DNA from: Marinobacter sp. F4206 | Lineage (GTDB): Bacteria; Pseudomonadota; Gammaproteobacteria; Pseudomonadales; Oleiphilaceae | NCBI RefSeq assembly: GCF_019392195.1 | Contig: NZ_JAHXKI010000006.1 | Coordinates: 1 to 64,000 of the forward strand | Length of the DNA: 64,000 nucleotides | Direction of reading: 5' to 3' | In this document: one piece after another, positions 35,412-44,284 of the stretch | How positions within the stretch are numbered: the stretch's first letter is position 1 | How the letters are laid out: each line of letters begins with the position of its first letter | Notes under the pieces: generated by a model | Told to the model about the DNA's origin: nothing | The model's input: only the letters and a program-made list of their open reading frames with translations | The model's database searches: none | Translations under genes and position numbers: made by a program

Positions 35412-35439
35412 AAGGCGGGCGCTGGAATTCGCCCGCCTT
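35412..35439. terminator. Hairpin between tolC and waaA
   Basis: AAGGCGGGC (35412-35420) pairs with GCCCGCCTT (35431-35439) around a 10-nt loop, between two convergent genes. It lacks a long T-tract on either side, so it may be a weak or factor-assisted terminator. Confidence 0.55.
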
Positions 35440-36691
35440 ATACCCTCTCGATAATTCCGTCGACGACCTTCTCCAACGCCCCCCGATTCTTGTTAACCAC
35501 GGCCAGGGCGCGGTTGCCGATGGCCTTTCGCTCCCGGGCATCGCCGATAAGAGTAATAATGTGGGCCGCCAGCTCCTCCGCACTCGCAACCAGCTTAACG
35601 CCATCATCGTCCAGCAGCCGCTGATAGATGGTTTCAAAGTTGAACACATGAGGCCCTGAAAACACTGGAATGCCCCAGGCCGCGGGCTCCAGTGGATTAT
35701 GACCGCCGCGCTCAATCAGCGACCCCCCCACGAACGCCATATCACTGGCACCATAAAGCATCATGAGCTCACCCATGGTGTCACCCAGATAGACCTCTGC
35801 GGAAATCGGCTCGCTTCCTTCCGATCGCCTCGCGAGCTTGAGGCCGGCTTTCTCGACCTTGTCGGCCACCGAGTCGAATCGTTCAGGATGACGGGGCACG
35901 ACGATCAGGAGCGCGTCTGGATGTGTAGCCAACACCTGTCGGTGGGCCTCCAGGAGCTGGACATCCTCCCCCTCGTGGGTGCTGCCGGCGATCCATACGA
36001 CCCGATCCGCCAGCTTTTCCCGAAAAGCCAGGGAGGCGTCACGGACATCCTCGGGGATATCGACGTCAAACTTCACACTGCCGGTCACCGACACTTTCGA
36101 CGGCGTGACGCCGATTCGACAGAATCGTTCGGCGTCTTTATCCGCCTGGGCCGCTACCCAGCTGATGCTCTGCATAATGGGAACCGCCAGGCTTTGAATG
36201 CGCTCATAGCCGCGGGCAGAGCGCTCGGACAAACGGGCATTGACAAGAAAAACAGGCACGCTAAGCGCACGGCACTGGCGTATCATGTTGGGCCAGATTT
36301 CGGTTTCCATAATCACCAGAATGCGCGGGCGGGCACGTTTTAGAAAACGCTGGATGGAACCGGGGGTATCGTATGGTGCGTAGGCATACCGCACTTGATC
36401 GCCAAACATCTTTTGCGCCTGCGCCAGCCCGGTGTCGGTCATGGCGGTCATCAGAATGGTAATGTCCGGATCGCGTGCCAGCAGCCGCCGGACCATCGGG
36501 CCCGCGGCAATGGTTTCACCCACTGAAACGGCGTGCACCCAGACAACCGTGCCCTCCGCACGTGGCACAATCCCGAGTCGCTGGTACCAGTTCCGGCGCA
36601 GTTCCGGAGCCCGGCGGCCATGCCACCACAGGCGCACCAGAATGAAAGGCAACAGTAGCCGTATCAACTGGGAATAGATAAATTGCAGCAC
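35438..36691 (-). CDS. waaA: 3-deoxy-D-manno-octulosonic acid transferase
   Basis: Adds Kdo to lipid IVA on the cytoplasmic face of the inner membrane. The start is GTG 36691 (GGGAG six bases upstream), giving 418 residues that align with the E. coli N-terminus (LQFIYSQLIRLLLPF). An N-terminal membrane anchor, HAVSVGE, METEIWPN and the C-terminal GGSLIERGGHNPLEPAAWG donor site are present. Because a Kdo kinase gene lies in the same region, this may be a monofunctional transferase adding one Kdo, as in Haemophilus. That is inference. Confidence 0.95.
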   Translation of the reverse strand: MLQFIYSQLIRLLLPFILVRLWWHGRRAPELRRNWYQRLGIVPRAEGTVVWVHAVSVGETIAAGPMVRRLLARDPDITILMTAMTDTGLAQAQKMFGDQVRYAYAPYDTPGSIQRFLKRARPRILVIMETEIWPNMIRQCRALSVPVFLVNARLSERSARGYERIQSLAVPIMQSISWVAAQADKDAERFCRIGVTPSKVSVTGSVKFDVDIPEDVRDASLAFREKLADRVVWIAGSTHEGEDVQLLEAHRQVLATHPDALLIVVPRHPERFDSVADKVEKAGLKLARRSEGSEPISAEVYLGDTMGELMMLYGASDMAFVGGSLIERGGHNPLEPAAWGIPVFSGPHVFNFETIYQRLLDDDGVKLVASAEELAAHIITLIGDARERKAIGNRALAVVNKNRGALEKVVDGIIERV

Positions 36692-36814
36692 ACAGGACTC
36701 CCGGCAAAACAGTACGGTATCATAGCCCAAAACCTATTGATTTACCTCTGGTTGATGCTGTTGACTACCCCCTGACGGCTACCGGATTCGCGAACAGGCA
36801 GGAACGTTCTTCAC

Positions 36815-37762
36815 GTGAAAAAGAAATACCGCAAGCTTCCAAGGAATACCCATTACAGCGCCTACCTTCACCCCCGCTGGTGGCCAACGTGGATCGGGGT
36901 CGCCCTGATGTGGACCATTGCACAGCTTCCAATCCGGCTTCAGTGGTGGCTGGGAAAGACCGCAGGCTTGCTGGCCTGGCATCTGGCCCGAAGCCGGCGC
37001 CGCATAACCGAAGTCAATATTCGTCTCTGTTTTCCTGAACTTACGTCCGCCCAGCAAACCGCCCTCGTGCGCAAGTCCTTCATTGCCAATGGCATTGGCC
37101 TGGTGGAACTCGGCCTGGCGTGGTTCCGAAATCCGGCCAGGCTGAACGACATCACCACGGTTCATGGCATCGAGCATTTCGAGCATGCCCTGGACCATGG
37201 CAAAGGCGTGCTTTTGCTCGGAGGCCATTACAGTACGCTGGATCTCGGAGGAAGCCTGGTGACCGAATACATCGATGCGGATGTCATGCAGCGAGACCAC
37301 AACAACCCCCTGATGAATGCCGTGATGACCCGTGCCAGGGAACGACGGTACGGCACTGTACTCGGCGCCAAGGATTTACGGGGATTGTTCCGCAGCCTGA
37401 AAAAGAACCACGCCGTCTGGTATGCCACGGACCAGGATTACGGCCGCAAGGATATCGTCTTTGCGCCCTTCTTCGACATCCCGGCCGGAACCATCACGGC
37501 GACATCACGCATTGCTGAACGCAGTGGTTGCAAGGTGGTGCCATTCAGCCATGTTCGCCGGCAGGGCCGCCCCGGCTATGACATATACTTCCACCCGGCT
37601 CTGGAAAACTTTCCCAGCGGCGACGACTTGAAGGATGCGACTCTGGTTAACCGCACGATTGAACGCGAGATCCGGCGAGCGCCGGACCAGTACCTGTGGA
37701 TGCATCGACGCTTCAAGACCCGGCCCAATCCGGATGATCCCGACTTCTACGGCCGGCAATAA
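36815..37762 (+). CDS. LpxL-family lipid A acyltransferase (HX4D type)
   Basis: Predicted late acyltransferase that adds a secondary acyl chain to Kdo-lipid A. The 315 residues have an N-terminal membrane anchor (about 24-45), the catalytic HYSTLD motif at 138-143, and the YATDQDYGRKDIVFAPFF block typical of LpxL. The start is GTG 36815 with a weak SD. It is divergent from waaA. A second family member lies at 43316. Chain length and position of acylation are not predictable. Confidence 0.93.
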   Translation: MKKKYRKLPRNTHYSAYLHPRWWPTWIGVALMWTIAQLPIRLQWWLGKTAGLLAWHLARSRRRITEVNIRLCFPELTSAQQTALVRKSFIANGIGLVELGLAWFRNPARLNDITTVHGIEHFEHALDHGKGVLLLGGHYSTLDLGGSLVTEYIDADVMQRDHNNPLMNAVMTRARERRYGTVLGAKDLRGLFRSLKKNHAVWYATDQDYGRKDIVFAPFFDIPAGTITATSRIAERSGCKVVPFSHVRRQGRPGYDIYFHPALENFPSGDDLKDATLVNRTIEREIRRAPDQYLWMHRRFKTRPNPDDPDFYGRQ

Positions 37763-37803
37763 CCTGCAGCAACGGGGAGGCCGGTAACCACTGACCGGGA
37801 CCT

Positions 37804-38790
37804 ATGTCCAAAACAATTGAGCACAAGAATCCAGCACCCGTCGTGTGGCTGCTGACTGACAACAAGCCAGGGCACAGGAATCAGTTGAAAGGCCTGGGCA
37901 ACCGGCTTCGTGTGCTCGCAGGCGCAAGCCTGTACTGGGTCGATGCAAATCAGGTTACCGTGCCTATCTGGCGCGCGCTGCTGGGGATGGCTCCAGATGT
38001 CGACCAGACGCTGCCAAAACCCGATCTGATCATTGCTGCGGGAACTGGCACCCATCGCCTGCTACTGTCACTGCGCAGGGTCCGGAACGCCAAGACCCTG
38101 GTACTTATGAAACCGGGCTTTCCCCTTGGCTGGGTCAGCGCTGCCATTATGCCGGCCCACGACGGCGTTCACGCCTCTTCCCGCGTTTTGCTCACCGATG
38201 GCATGATCAATACCGTTACGCCTTTGGCCCGGATTACCGACAAGCCGGAAGCGCTGGTTCTTGTTGGAGGTCCCTCCCCACATTTTGAGTGGGATAGCGA
38301 TGTGCTGCTTGGACAGATCAACCACCTGATCGGGCATTACCCGACCTGGCGCTGGACCATCAGCGGTTCGCGGCGAACGCCGGAGGACCTGATGTCCAGA
38401 CTGAGAGAGCTAGCGTGCCCCAGAATCACCGTGGCAGGCCCGGAAGAGACCCACCAGAATTGGCTGAGCCACCAATTGGCCGCCTCCAGAGCCGTATGGG
38501 TGAGCCCGGACAGTATGTCCATGGTTTGCGAAGCCGTCACCTCAGGCGTACCCACCGGCCTGTTCCAGCTTACGCCGCGGCCCGGGAGTCGGGTTGGCGA
38601 GGGCGTCAATCGCCTGATCCAGGAGGGGCGGATTGCCCGCTGGAGCGATCATGCCGCCGTGATGGCAGGGAAATCACTGCAGAATGATTCGCTTTGGGAA
38701 GCAGACCGGGCGGCCCGCTGGGTTATCGCGCGCGCCCTCCTCCCCGCCGCAAAGAAATCAGAATCGGGCAACAGGAGGAAAAGCACTTGA
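37804..38790 (+). CDS. ELM1/GtrOC1-family protein (DUF1022)
   Basis: The 328-residue protein shows TDNKPGHRNQL at its N-terminus, IIAAGTGTHRLLLSL, LVGGPSPHFEWD and a C-terminal VSPDSMSMVCEAVTSGVPTG, a donor-site-like motif of GT-B glycosyltransferases. The family includes plant ELM1 and bacterial proteins found with LPS genes. Activity is unproven. Its TGA stop overlaps the TTG start of the next GT gene. Confidence 0.85.
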   Translation: MSKTIEHKNPAPVVWLLTDNKPGHRNQLKGLGNRLRVLAGASLYWVDANQVTVPIWRALLGMAPDVDQTLPKPDLIIAAGTGTHRLLLSLRRVRNAKTLVLMKPGFPLGWVSAAIMPAHDGVHASSRVLLTDGMINTVTPLARITDKPEALVLVGGPSPHFEWDSDVLLGQINHLIGHYPTWRWTISGSRRTPEDLMSRLRELACPRITVAGPEETHQNWLSHQLAASRAVWVSPDSMSMVCEAVTSGVPTGLFQLTPRPGSRVGEGVNRLIQEGRIARWSDHAAVMAGKSLQNDSLWEADRAARWVIARALLPAAKKSESGNRRKST

Positions 38791-39902
38791 GAATTCTCCA
38801 GGCACTGCCTGCGCTATACAGTGGGGGCGTCGAACGGGGCACCGTGGAATTCGCTTCTGACCTGGTGAAACGGGGGCACGAGTCGTTCGTGGTATCCAAG
38901 GGTGGCCCGATGGCCGAGCAGCTTCGGGGGCAGGGCTCCACCCACATTTTTATGCCCATACACCGAAAGTCTCCGGCCTCATTTGCCCAGATTCTACCCA
39001 TGCGAAAACTGTTGCTGGAGCTGAAGCCGGACATCGTTCACGTCCGGTCCCGCATGCCAGCATGGATCATCCACCTGGCGCTAAAGAGCATCCCAACAGA
39101 CCAGCGCCCTGCGGTTGTCTCGACTTTTCACGGCATGTACTCGGTCACCCCCTACAGTGCCATCATGACCCGGGCCGATCACCTGATTGCCGTGTCACAG
39201 TGTGTCCGGGACTATATTCTGGAGAACTACCCGGTGCCAGAGGGTAAATTGACGGTGATTCAACGAGGCGTGGACCTGAATGCCTTCTGGCAGCGGGAAC
39301 TCAGCCCCCAGTGGCTTCAGCGCTGGTTCCGACAGTATCCGCAACTGGCCGATCAGAAAATCATCATGATGCCGGGCCGAATATCACGCTGGAAAGGCCA
39401 GATGGACTTCCTGGCCATGATGGCGAAACTGGTCCGTCACCGGCCGGACTGCCACGGCATTATCGTCGGCGGTGCCGAACCCGGCAAAGAGCGCTTTCTG
39501 GAGCAGCTTGAGAAGGAACGCGCGCGACTGGATCTGACCGACAAGGTCAGCTTTCTTGGCCAACGCAATGACATGACTACGCTCTACCTTCTGGCTGATG
39601 TTGTGTGCCACATGAGCACCAAACCGGAGCCCTTTGGCCGCACGGTGACCGAAGCCCTCGCTTCAGGCACGCCAGTGGTGGGCTACAATCGGGGCGGGGC
39701 CGCGGAAACCCTCCAGGCCTGCTTCCGGGCCGGGCTGGTAACGCCCGACAATACTAATGAATTCGCCGAGACCGTTTTGCGGCTTCTTGATACTGAAGCG
39801 CCGATCATCGACATTCCGTATCGGTTTCAACTGGAGGCGCAGACAGAGTCAACGCTGCAAGTGTATGAGCAAGCCCTTGAGCGGCGAAAAAACCAGCAAT
39901 GA
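38787..39902 (+). CDS. Glycosyltransferase family 4
   Basis: A GT-B fold enzyme of 371 residues starting at TTG 38787. AGGAGG lies eight bases upstream and the TTG overlaps the preceding stop as TTGA, so translation is coupled. It has the SGGVERGTVEFA acceptor loop, PGRISRWKGQMDFL, and the donor-site pattern EPFGRTVTEALASGTPVVGYNRGG. It likely adds a core or O-chain sugar. Its closest relatives are GT4 enzymes annotated near waaA in Pseudomonas-like genomes. Donor sugar unknown. Confidence 0.9.
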   Translation: MRILQALPALYSGGVERGTVEFASDLVKRGHESFVVSKGGPMAEQLRGQGSTHIFMPIHRKSPASFAQILPMRKLLLELKPDIVHVRSRMPAWIIHLALKSIPTDQRPAVVSTFHGMYSVTPYSAIMTRADHLIAVSQCVRDYILENYPVPEGKLTVIQRGVDLNAFWQRELSPQWLQRWFRQYPQLADQKIIMMPGRISRWKGQMDFLAMMAKLVRHRPDCHGIIVGGAEPGKERFLEQLEKERARLDLTDKVSFLGQRNDMTTLYLLADVVCHMSTKPEPFGRTVTEALASGTPVVGYNRGGAAETLQACFRAGLVTPDNTNEFAETVLRLLDTEAPIIDIPYRFQLEAQTESTLQVYEQALERRKNQQ

Positions 39903-40960
39903 CCCATCAACCCAAGCTCACTGTCACCCTTTTTTTTGCAACGCCCGGAACAACCTGGGGCGGCATGGAAAAGCACACGGCCGATCTGGCCCGGGCATTG
40001 GCCAGCCGTGGACACAGCGTCCATGTGATTGGTCATGAACATTACCGTCAACACTTTCCGGACAGTGTGCACTTTCATGCCGCGCCGGTTCAGCTCGGGC
40101 GTCGCAATCCCTGGCTTCATTTCTCCCTGAAACAACGCCTCCGGAAAATTGCGCCAGACATCCTTCACGCCCAGGGCAACAAAGCTGCGCAGCTGGTCGG
40201 CAACATCAAACAAGGAGCCGGATGCGCTCGTGTGGGCACCGTTCATGGCAGCAAGTCCAGCCACAGGGCGTTCCGGAAACTGGACACGGTCATTGCCGTC
40301 AGCCCGCAGATTTTTGACGGCCTTGATCATCCAAACAAGCACCTGATCTTTAATGGTATTTCGACGCCCTCCGAAAGCCACCCAATAAAAGATCAATGCC
40401 GCGTCCTGCCAGCTGGAGTCACCAACGTCGTTGCAATCGGGCGCCTTGAACCGGTCAAAGGGTTCGCGACTTTGATTCGGGCGTGGGCGATACTATCCGG
40501 AGAAATCCCGGACGCTCACCTCACCATCTTCGGCGAAGGCACCCTGCACTCAGAGCTTGAACGCCTCGTTGCCAGCCTGGGCCTGGAAAACCGCGCAACC
40601 CTGGCCGGGTTTTGCGACGACCTGGCGCCCGTATACCGGCAGGCAGACCTTGTGGTCATCAGCTCCGAGCGGGAAGGCTTTCCCTATGTACTGATTGAAA
40701 GCCTGCTGGCCGGCTGCCCGATCATATCGACCCCGGTATCCGGCCCTGCATATATGCTTCCGTCACAGGCCATATCCCCGGATTGGGAGCCCAACAGTCT
40801 TGCCAACATGCTCCAAAACGCACTTGCCAATCTATCTTCACTGAAAGAGGCCGAAGCCGCCGCCATGGCCTTTGCCCGGGACGAGCTCACCCTTGAGTGC
40901 ATGACCGTTGAAACAGAACGGCTGTATCGAAATACTCTGTCCGCCAAAGCAACAGAGTGA
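39899..40960 (+). CDS. Glycosyltransferase family 4
   Basis: A 353-residue GT-B enzyme with WGGMEKHTADLARAL near the N-terminus, the phosphate-binding IGRLEPVKGF, and EREGFPYVLIESLLAGCPIISTPVSG at the donor site. Its ATG overlaps the stop of the previous GT by 4 bp. Overall shape resembles WaaG-type core glucosyltransferases, but the sugar cannot be assigned. Confidence 0.9.
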   Translation: MTHQPKLTVTLFFATPGTTWGGMEKHTADLARALASRGHSVHVIGHEHYRQHFPDSVHFHAAPVQLGRRNPWLHFSLKQRLRKIAPDILHAQGNKAAQLVGNIKQGAGCARVGTVHGSKSSHRAFRKLDTVIAVSPQIFDGLDHPNKHLIFNGISTPSESHPIKDQCRVLPAGVTNVVAIGRLEPVKGFATLIRAWAILSGEIPDAHLTIFGEGTLHSELERLVASLGLENRATLAGFCDDLAPVYRQADLVVISSEREGFPYVLIESLLAGCPIISTPVSGPAYMLPSQAISPDWEPNSLANMLQNALANLSSLKEAEAAAMAFARDELTLECMTVETERLYRNTLSAKATE

Positions 40961-40982
40961 CCCTAAAGTTCACCTGCCAAGT

Positions 40983-41771
40983 TCAGTGCTCCCTCTCAAG
41001 CCGCTCCAGAAGCTGCAACTCCTTCGCCTTCGCCAGGCGCATGAAGTTACGGTTGGCCGCCGTGATTGAAACACTAAGACCGAACCAACCGTTCAGGAAC
41101 TGTCTGTGTAGCAGATAGTACTTCAGGAACTTGAGCGGAAACTCCACAAACAGGCGAACTCCGGATATGCGCCGCCCGCTGGCAGCCAGGAATCGGGCCT
41201 GCTCCGTTGAGAGCTGACAGTATTTTTGTTCCATCTGCGCCAGTGAGATAAGGGTCCGATGCAGAACATCCCCTTTTAGCTCAAGCACGCGCCCCACCCG
41301 TACCTGCGGGCGATCATTATTGCTGTCCGGCTCCGCCTCGATAACTGCGCGTTTCCGATTGTACAGGCGAAGGATCTTTTTGGTTTTGTCGTGACGGAAC
41401 GGATGCCCGGGCAAAGGCTGGGACAATACCCAACGCATTCGAAAACCAGCCACATCGTCGGGAACGGGTCTGGAGAAAAGATCCCTGATGTTGGCGACCA
41501 GCTCGTCCGAGAGCACTTCATCAGCGTCCAGGTCCAGCACCCAGTCGTTGCGACACAGGCTGGCAGCATACGCCTTCTGGCAGGCGAACCCCTGCCAGTC
41601 GTGATGAACAAAGCGGGCGCCCACCTCTTCTGCTATTTCCCTGGTTCTGTCGGTGCTTCCGGAGTCAACCACAATGATCTCGTCGACCCAGCCGACTACC
41701 CTGGCCAACGACTCAGGTAGCCTGACTTCCTCGTCCTGGGTGATGTAGTAAACTGAGAGTGGCAGCTTCAT
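40983..41771 (-). CDS. Glycosyltransferase family 2 (WaaE/KdtX-like)
   Basis: A GT-A fold enzyme of 262 residues. I start at ATG 41771, where GGAG lies five bases upstream and the protein begins with SVYYITQDEE; the longer open frame upstream has no family similarity. DSGSTDRT and the DxD-containing LDLDADE motif are intact, and the C-terminus is basic and amphipathic. WaaE enzymes add glucose to heptose I of the LPS core. A related domain is fused to the O-antigen ligase at 44285. Confidence 0.9.
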   Translation of the reverse strand: MKLPLSVYYITQDEEVRLPESLARVVGWVDEIIVVDSGSTDRTREIAEEVGARFVHHDWQGFACQKAYAASLCRNDWVLDLDADEVLSDELVANIRDLFSRPVPDDVAGFRMRWVLSQPLPGHPFRHDKTKKILRLYNRKRAVIEAEPDSNNDRPQVRVGRVLELKGDVLHRTLISLAQMEQKYCQLSTEQARFLAASGRRISGVRLFVEFPLKFLKYYLLHRQFLNGWFGLSVSITAANRNFMRLAKAKELQLLERLEREH

Positions 41772-41903
41772 CGTGGCTCCTGATGCCGAGGTGCGGGATT
41801 TCGGTTTGTGGCGGGGCAATATTATGATACCCCTGTGGTAAGATGGCGCCCCTAAAATGGAACTTTTGCATGGCGTTCTCACATTCAAGCACGGAGTAAA
41901 TCC

Positions 41904-43319
41904 ATGATTCACCCTGTCATTATGGCCGGCGGCACCGGTTCCCGGCTCTGGCCCCTGTCGCGACAACTGAATCCAAAGCAGTTTCTGAAGCTGACGGACA
42001 GCCCCCTGTCCATGCTGCAATCAACTGTCGCCCGGCTTGAGGGCATGGACGCTGAAAAACCGCTGCTGATCTGTAATGAGGAGCACCGGTTCCTGGCCGC
42101 CGAGCAGATGCGGCAATCCGGTATGGAAGATGCCCGGATCATCCTTGAACCGTGCGGACGAAACACGGCGCCTGCCATTGCCCTGGCGGCGATTCAATTG
42201 TGCGAGCACGCCAGCAATGACAACCCGCTGATGCTGGTTCTGGCCGCCGACCATCTCATCCAGGATACCGAGGCATTCCAGCAAGGGGTTGCCAAGGCGA
42301 TTCCACTGGCGGAACAAGGCAAACTGGTCACTTTCGGTATCGTGCCGAGTCACCCGGAAACCGGCTATGGCTACATTCATAGGGGAACCGAGCTGGCAAA
42401 CGATTGCTACTCCGTAGACAAATTTGTTGAAAAGCCGGACCTCGACACGGCCAATACCTACCTGGCCTCCGGCGACTACCTCTGGAACAGCGGAATGTTC
42501 CTGTTTTCCGCCCGGGACTACCTGAAAGAACTGGAAACCCATCGTCCTGACATTCTCTCCGCCTGCAGGTCCGCGATCGCGGACCCAAGCGAAGACCTTC
42601 ACTTCACTCGGGTAAACCCTCAGCTGTTTGCGGAGTGTCCCTCCGAATCGGTGGATTACGCCGTCATGGAGAAAACCGACAAGGCGGCTGTCGTCGCTCT
42701 TGATGCGGGCTGGAGCGATATTGGCTCCTGGTCAGCCCTCTGGGACGTCAGCACCAAGGATGAAGCCGGCAACAGCCTGACCGGCGACGTCATTGCCCGG
42801 GATACCGCCAACACTCTGGTTCGCGCCGACAGTCGTCTGGTCGCGACAGTTGGTGTCGACAACCTGGTCATCATCGAAACCAAAGATGCACTTCTTGTCG
42901 CGCACAAAGACAAGGTGCAGGACGTGAAAACCGTGGTCGAACAGATTCGCAATGATGGTCGCCACGAGCACATGAACCACCGGGAAGTCTACCGCCCCTG
43001 GGGCGTATACGACTCCATCGATAACGGTGCCCGTTACCAGGTCAAACGCATTACCGTGAAGCCGGGCGCCAAGCTGTCGGTCCAGATGCACCATCATCGC
43101 GCTGAACACTGGATCGTGGTGAGTGGCACCGCACGGGTGACCAATGGCGAGAAAACCTATCTGGTCACGGAAAACCAGTCCACCTACATTCCGGTTGGCC
43201 AGGTGCATTCACTGGAAAATCCGGGGGTGATCGACCTTGAGTTGATTGAGGTGCAGTCTGGCTCTTACCTGGGCGAAGACGACATTGTCAGGTACGAGGA
43301 CCGGTACGGACGTAAATGA
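41904..43319 (+). CDS. manC: Mannose-1-phosphate guanylyltransferase / mannose-6-phosphate isomerase
   Basis: Makes GDP-mannose. The 471-residue bifunctional type II protein has the pyrophosphorylase signature [13 protein letters not shown] at its N-terminus, the FVEKPD motif near 175, and a C-terminal cupin domain with [17 protein letters not shown] (metal-binding His) that isomerises fructose 6-phosphate to mannose 6-phosphate. Homologues are AlgA, XanB and WbpW. The location suggests mannose in the LPS core or O-chain. Confidence 0.94.
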   Translation: MIHPVIMAGGTGSRLWPLSRQLNPKQFLKLTDSPLSMLQSTVARLEGMDAEKPLLICNEEHRFLAAEQMRQSGMEDARIILEPCGRNTAPAIALAAIQLCEHASNDNPLMLVLAADHLIQDTEAFQQGVAKAIPLAEQGKLVTFGIVPSHPETGYGYIHRGTELANDCYSVDKFVEKPDLDTANTYLASGDYLWNSGMFLFSARDYLKELETHRPDILSACRSAIADPSEDLHFTRVNPQLFAECPSESVDYAVMEKTDKAAVVALDAGWSDIGSWSALWDVSTKDEAGNSLTGDVIARDTANTLVRADSRLVATVGVDNLVIIETKDALLVAHKDKVQDVKTVVEQIRNDGRHEHMNHREVYRPWGVYDSIDNGARYQVKRITVKPGAKLSVQMHHHRAEHWIVVSGTARVTNGEKTYLVTENQSTYIPVGQVHSLENPGVIDLELIEVQSGSYLGEDDIVRYEDRYGRK

Positions 43320-44221
43320 GCAAACTCAAGTACTTCATCATCGCCGGCCTGCTGAGAATGGCCGGCGGCTTATCGTTGGCCAACGCCCAGAGGATCGGAA
43401 AATGGCTCGGCCTGCTGATCTGGAAACTGCCGACCAAGTCCCGACAGGTGACCGACACCAACCTGTCTATCTGCCTGCCCGATCTGAACGAAGCGGAACG
43501 TGAGGCGACGTCCCGGGCCTCCATGATCCAGACCGGTCAGACCATGCTCGAGGTTCCGCTGATGTGGGAATGGCCCGTGCAGAAATGCCTGGATCTGGTC
43601 AAAGAAACCGAAGGCCTGGAACTCATTGACGAAGCCCTGTCTGGAGAGGAGGGACTGATCCTTCTTGCCCCTCACCTGGGAAACTGGGAGCTGGCCGGGC
43701 TCTTCTTTTCGTCCCGGTACAAGATGGCAGCCCTGTACAGTCCGCCCAACATGCCCGAGTTCGAAGATTACATGATCAAGGTCCGCGGGCGCCTTGGTTC
43801 GGAACTCGTTCGCGGAGACCGGCGCGGGCTGGCGAGACTGGCATCAATACTCCGGGAAGGTGGCGTCGCTGGGATATTGCCGGACCAGTCGCCCAGGGGC
43901 AAAGGCAACGCCTTTGCGCCTTTTTTTGGCATGGAAGTAAAAACCATGACCCTGGTTTCCAAGCTGATCCAGCGAACAGGCGCCAACGTTCTTATCACTT
44001 TCGCCGAGCGTCTTCCGAACGCCCGCGGCTTTCGGATTGTTGTCAGAAGAACGGAAGCGGGCCTGGGGGACAAGGATCCGGTTGTCGCAACAACCGCCCT
44101 GAACCGCTCGATCGAGCACTGTGTTCTCGAAATCCCCGAACAATACCAGTGGGAATACAAGCGCATGCGTCACCGCCCCCCAGGAGAGACCAACCCCTAT
44201 AATCCCGACCGGGTATGCTGA
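43316..44221 (+). CDS. LpxL/HtrB-family lipid A acyltransferase (HX4E type)
   Basis: The 301-residue inner-membrane protein has the catalytic motif HLGNWE at 120-125, an N-terminal anchor, and the [19 protein letters not shown] block. The ATG overlaps the manC stop by 4 bp. HLGNWE is the usual Glu-form motif of LpxL/LpxM-like enzymes; the other family copy at 36815 has Asp. Two copies would allow two different secondary acylations of lipid A. Confidence 0.93.
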   Translation: MSKLKYFIIAGLLRMAGGLSLANAQRIGKWLGLLIWKLPTKSRQVTDTNLSICLPDLNEAEREATSRASMIQTGQTMLEVPLMWEWPVQKCLDLVKETEGLELIDEALSGEEGLILLAPHLGNWELAGLFFSSRYKMAALYSPPNMPEFEDYMIKVRGRLGSELVRGDRRGLARLASILREGGVAGILPDQSPRGKGNAFAPFFGMEVKTMTLVSKLIQRTGANVLITFAERLPNARGFRIVVRRTEAGLGDKDPVVATTALNRSIEHCVLEIPEQYQWEYKRMRHRPPGETNPYNPDRVC

Positions 44222-44284
44222 TGCAGTGATCGATGTGCAACACCAGATCTGTTTATTCACTTTTAACTCTCGGATTTTCCTGAC

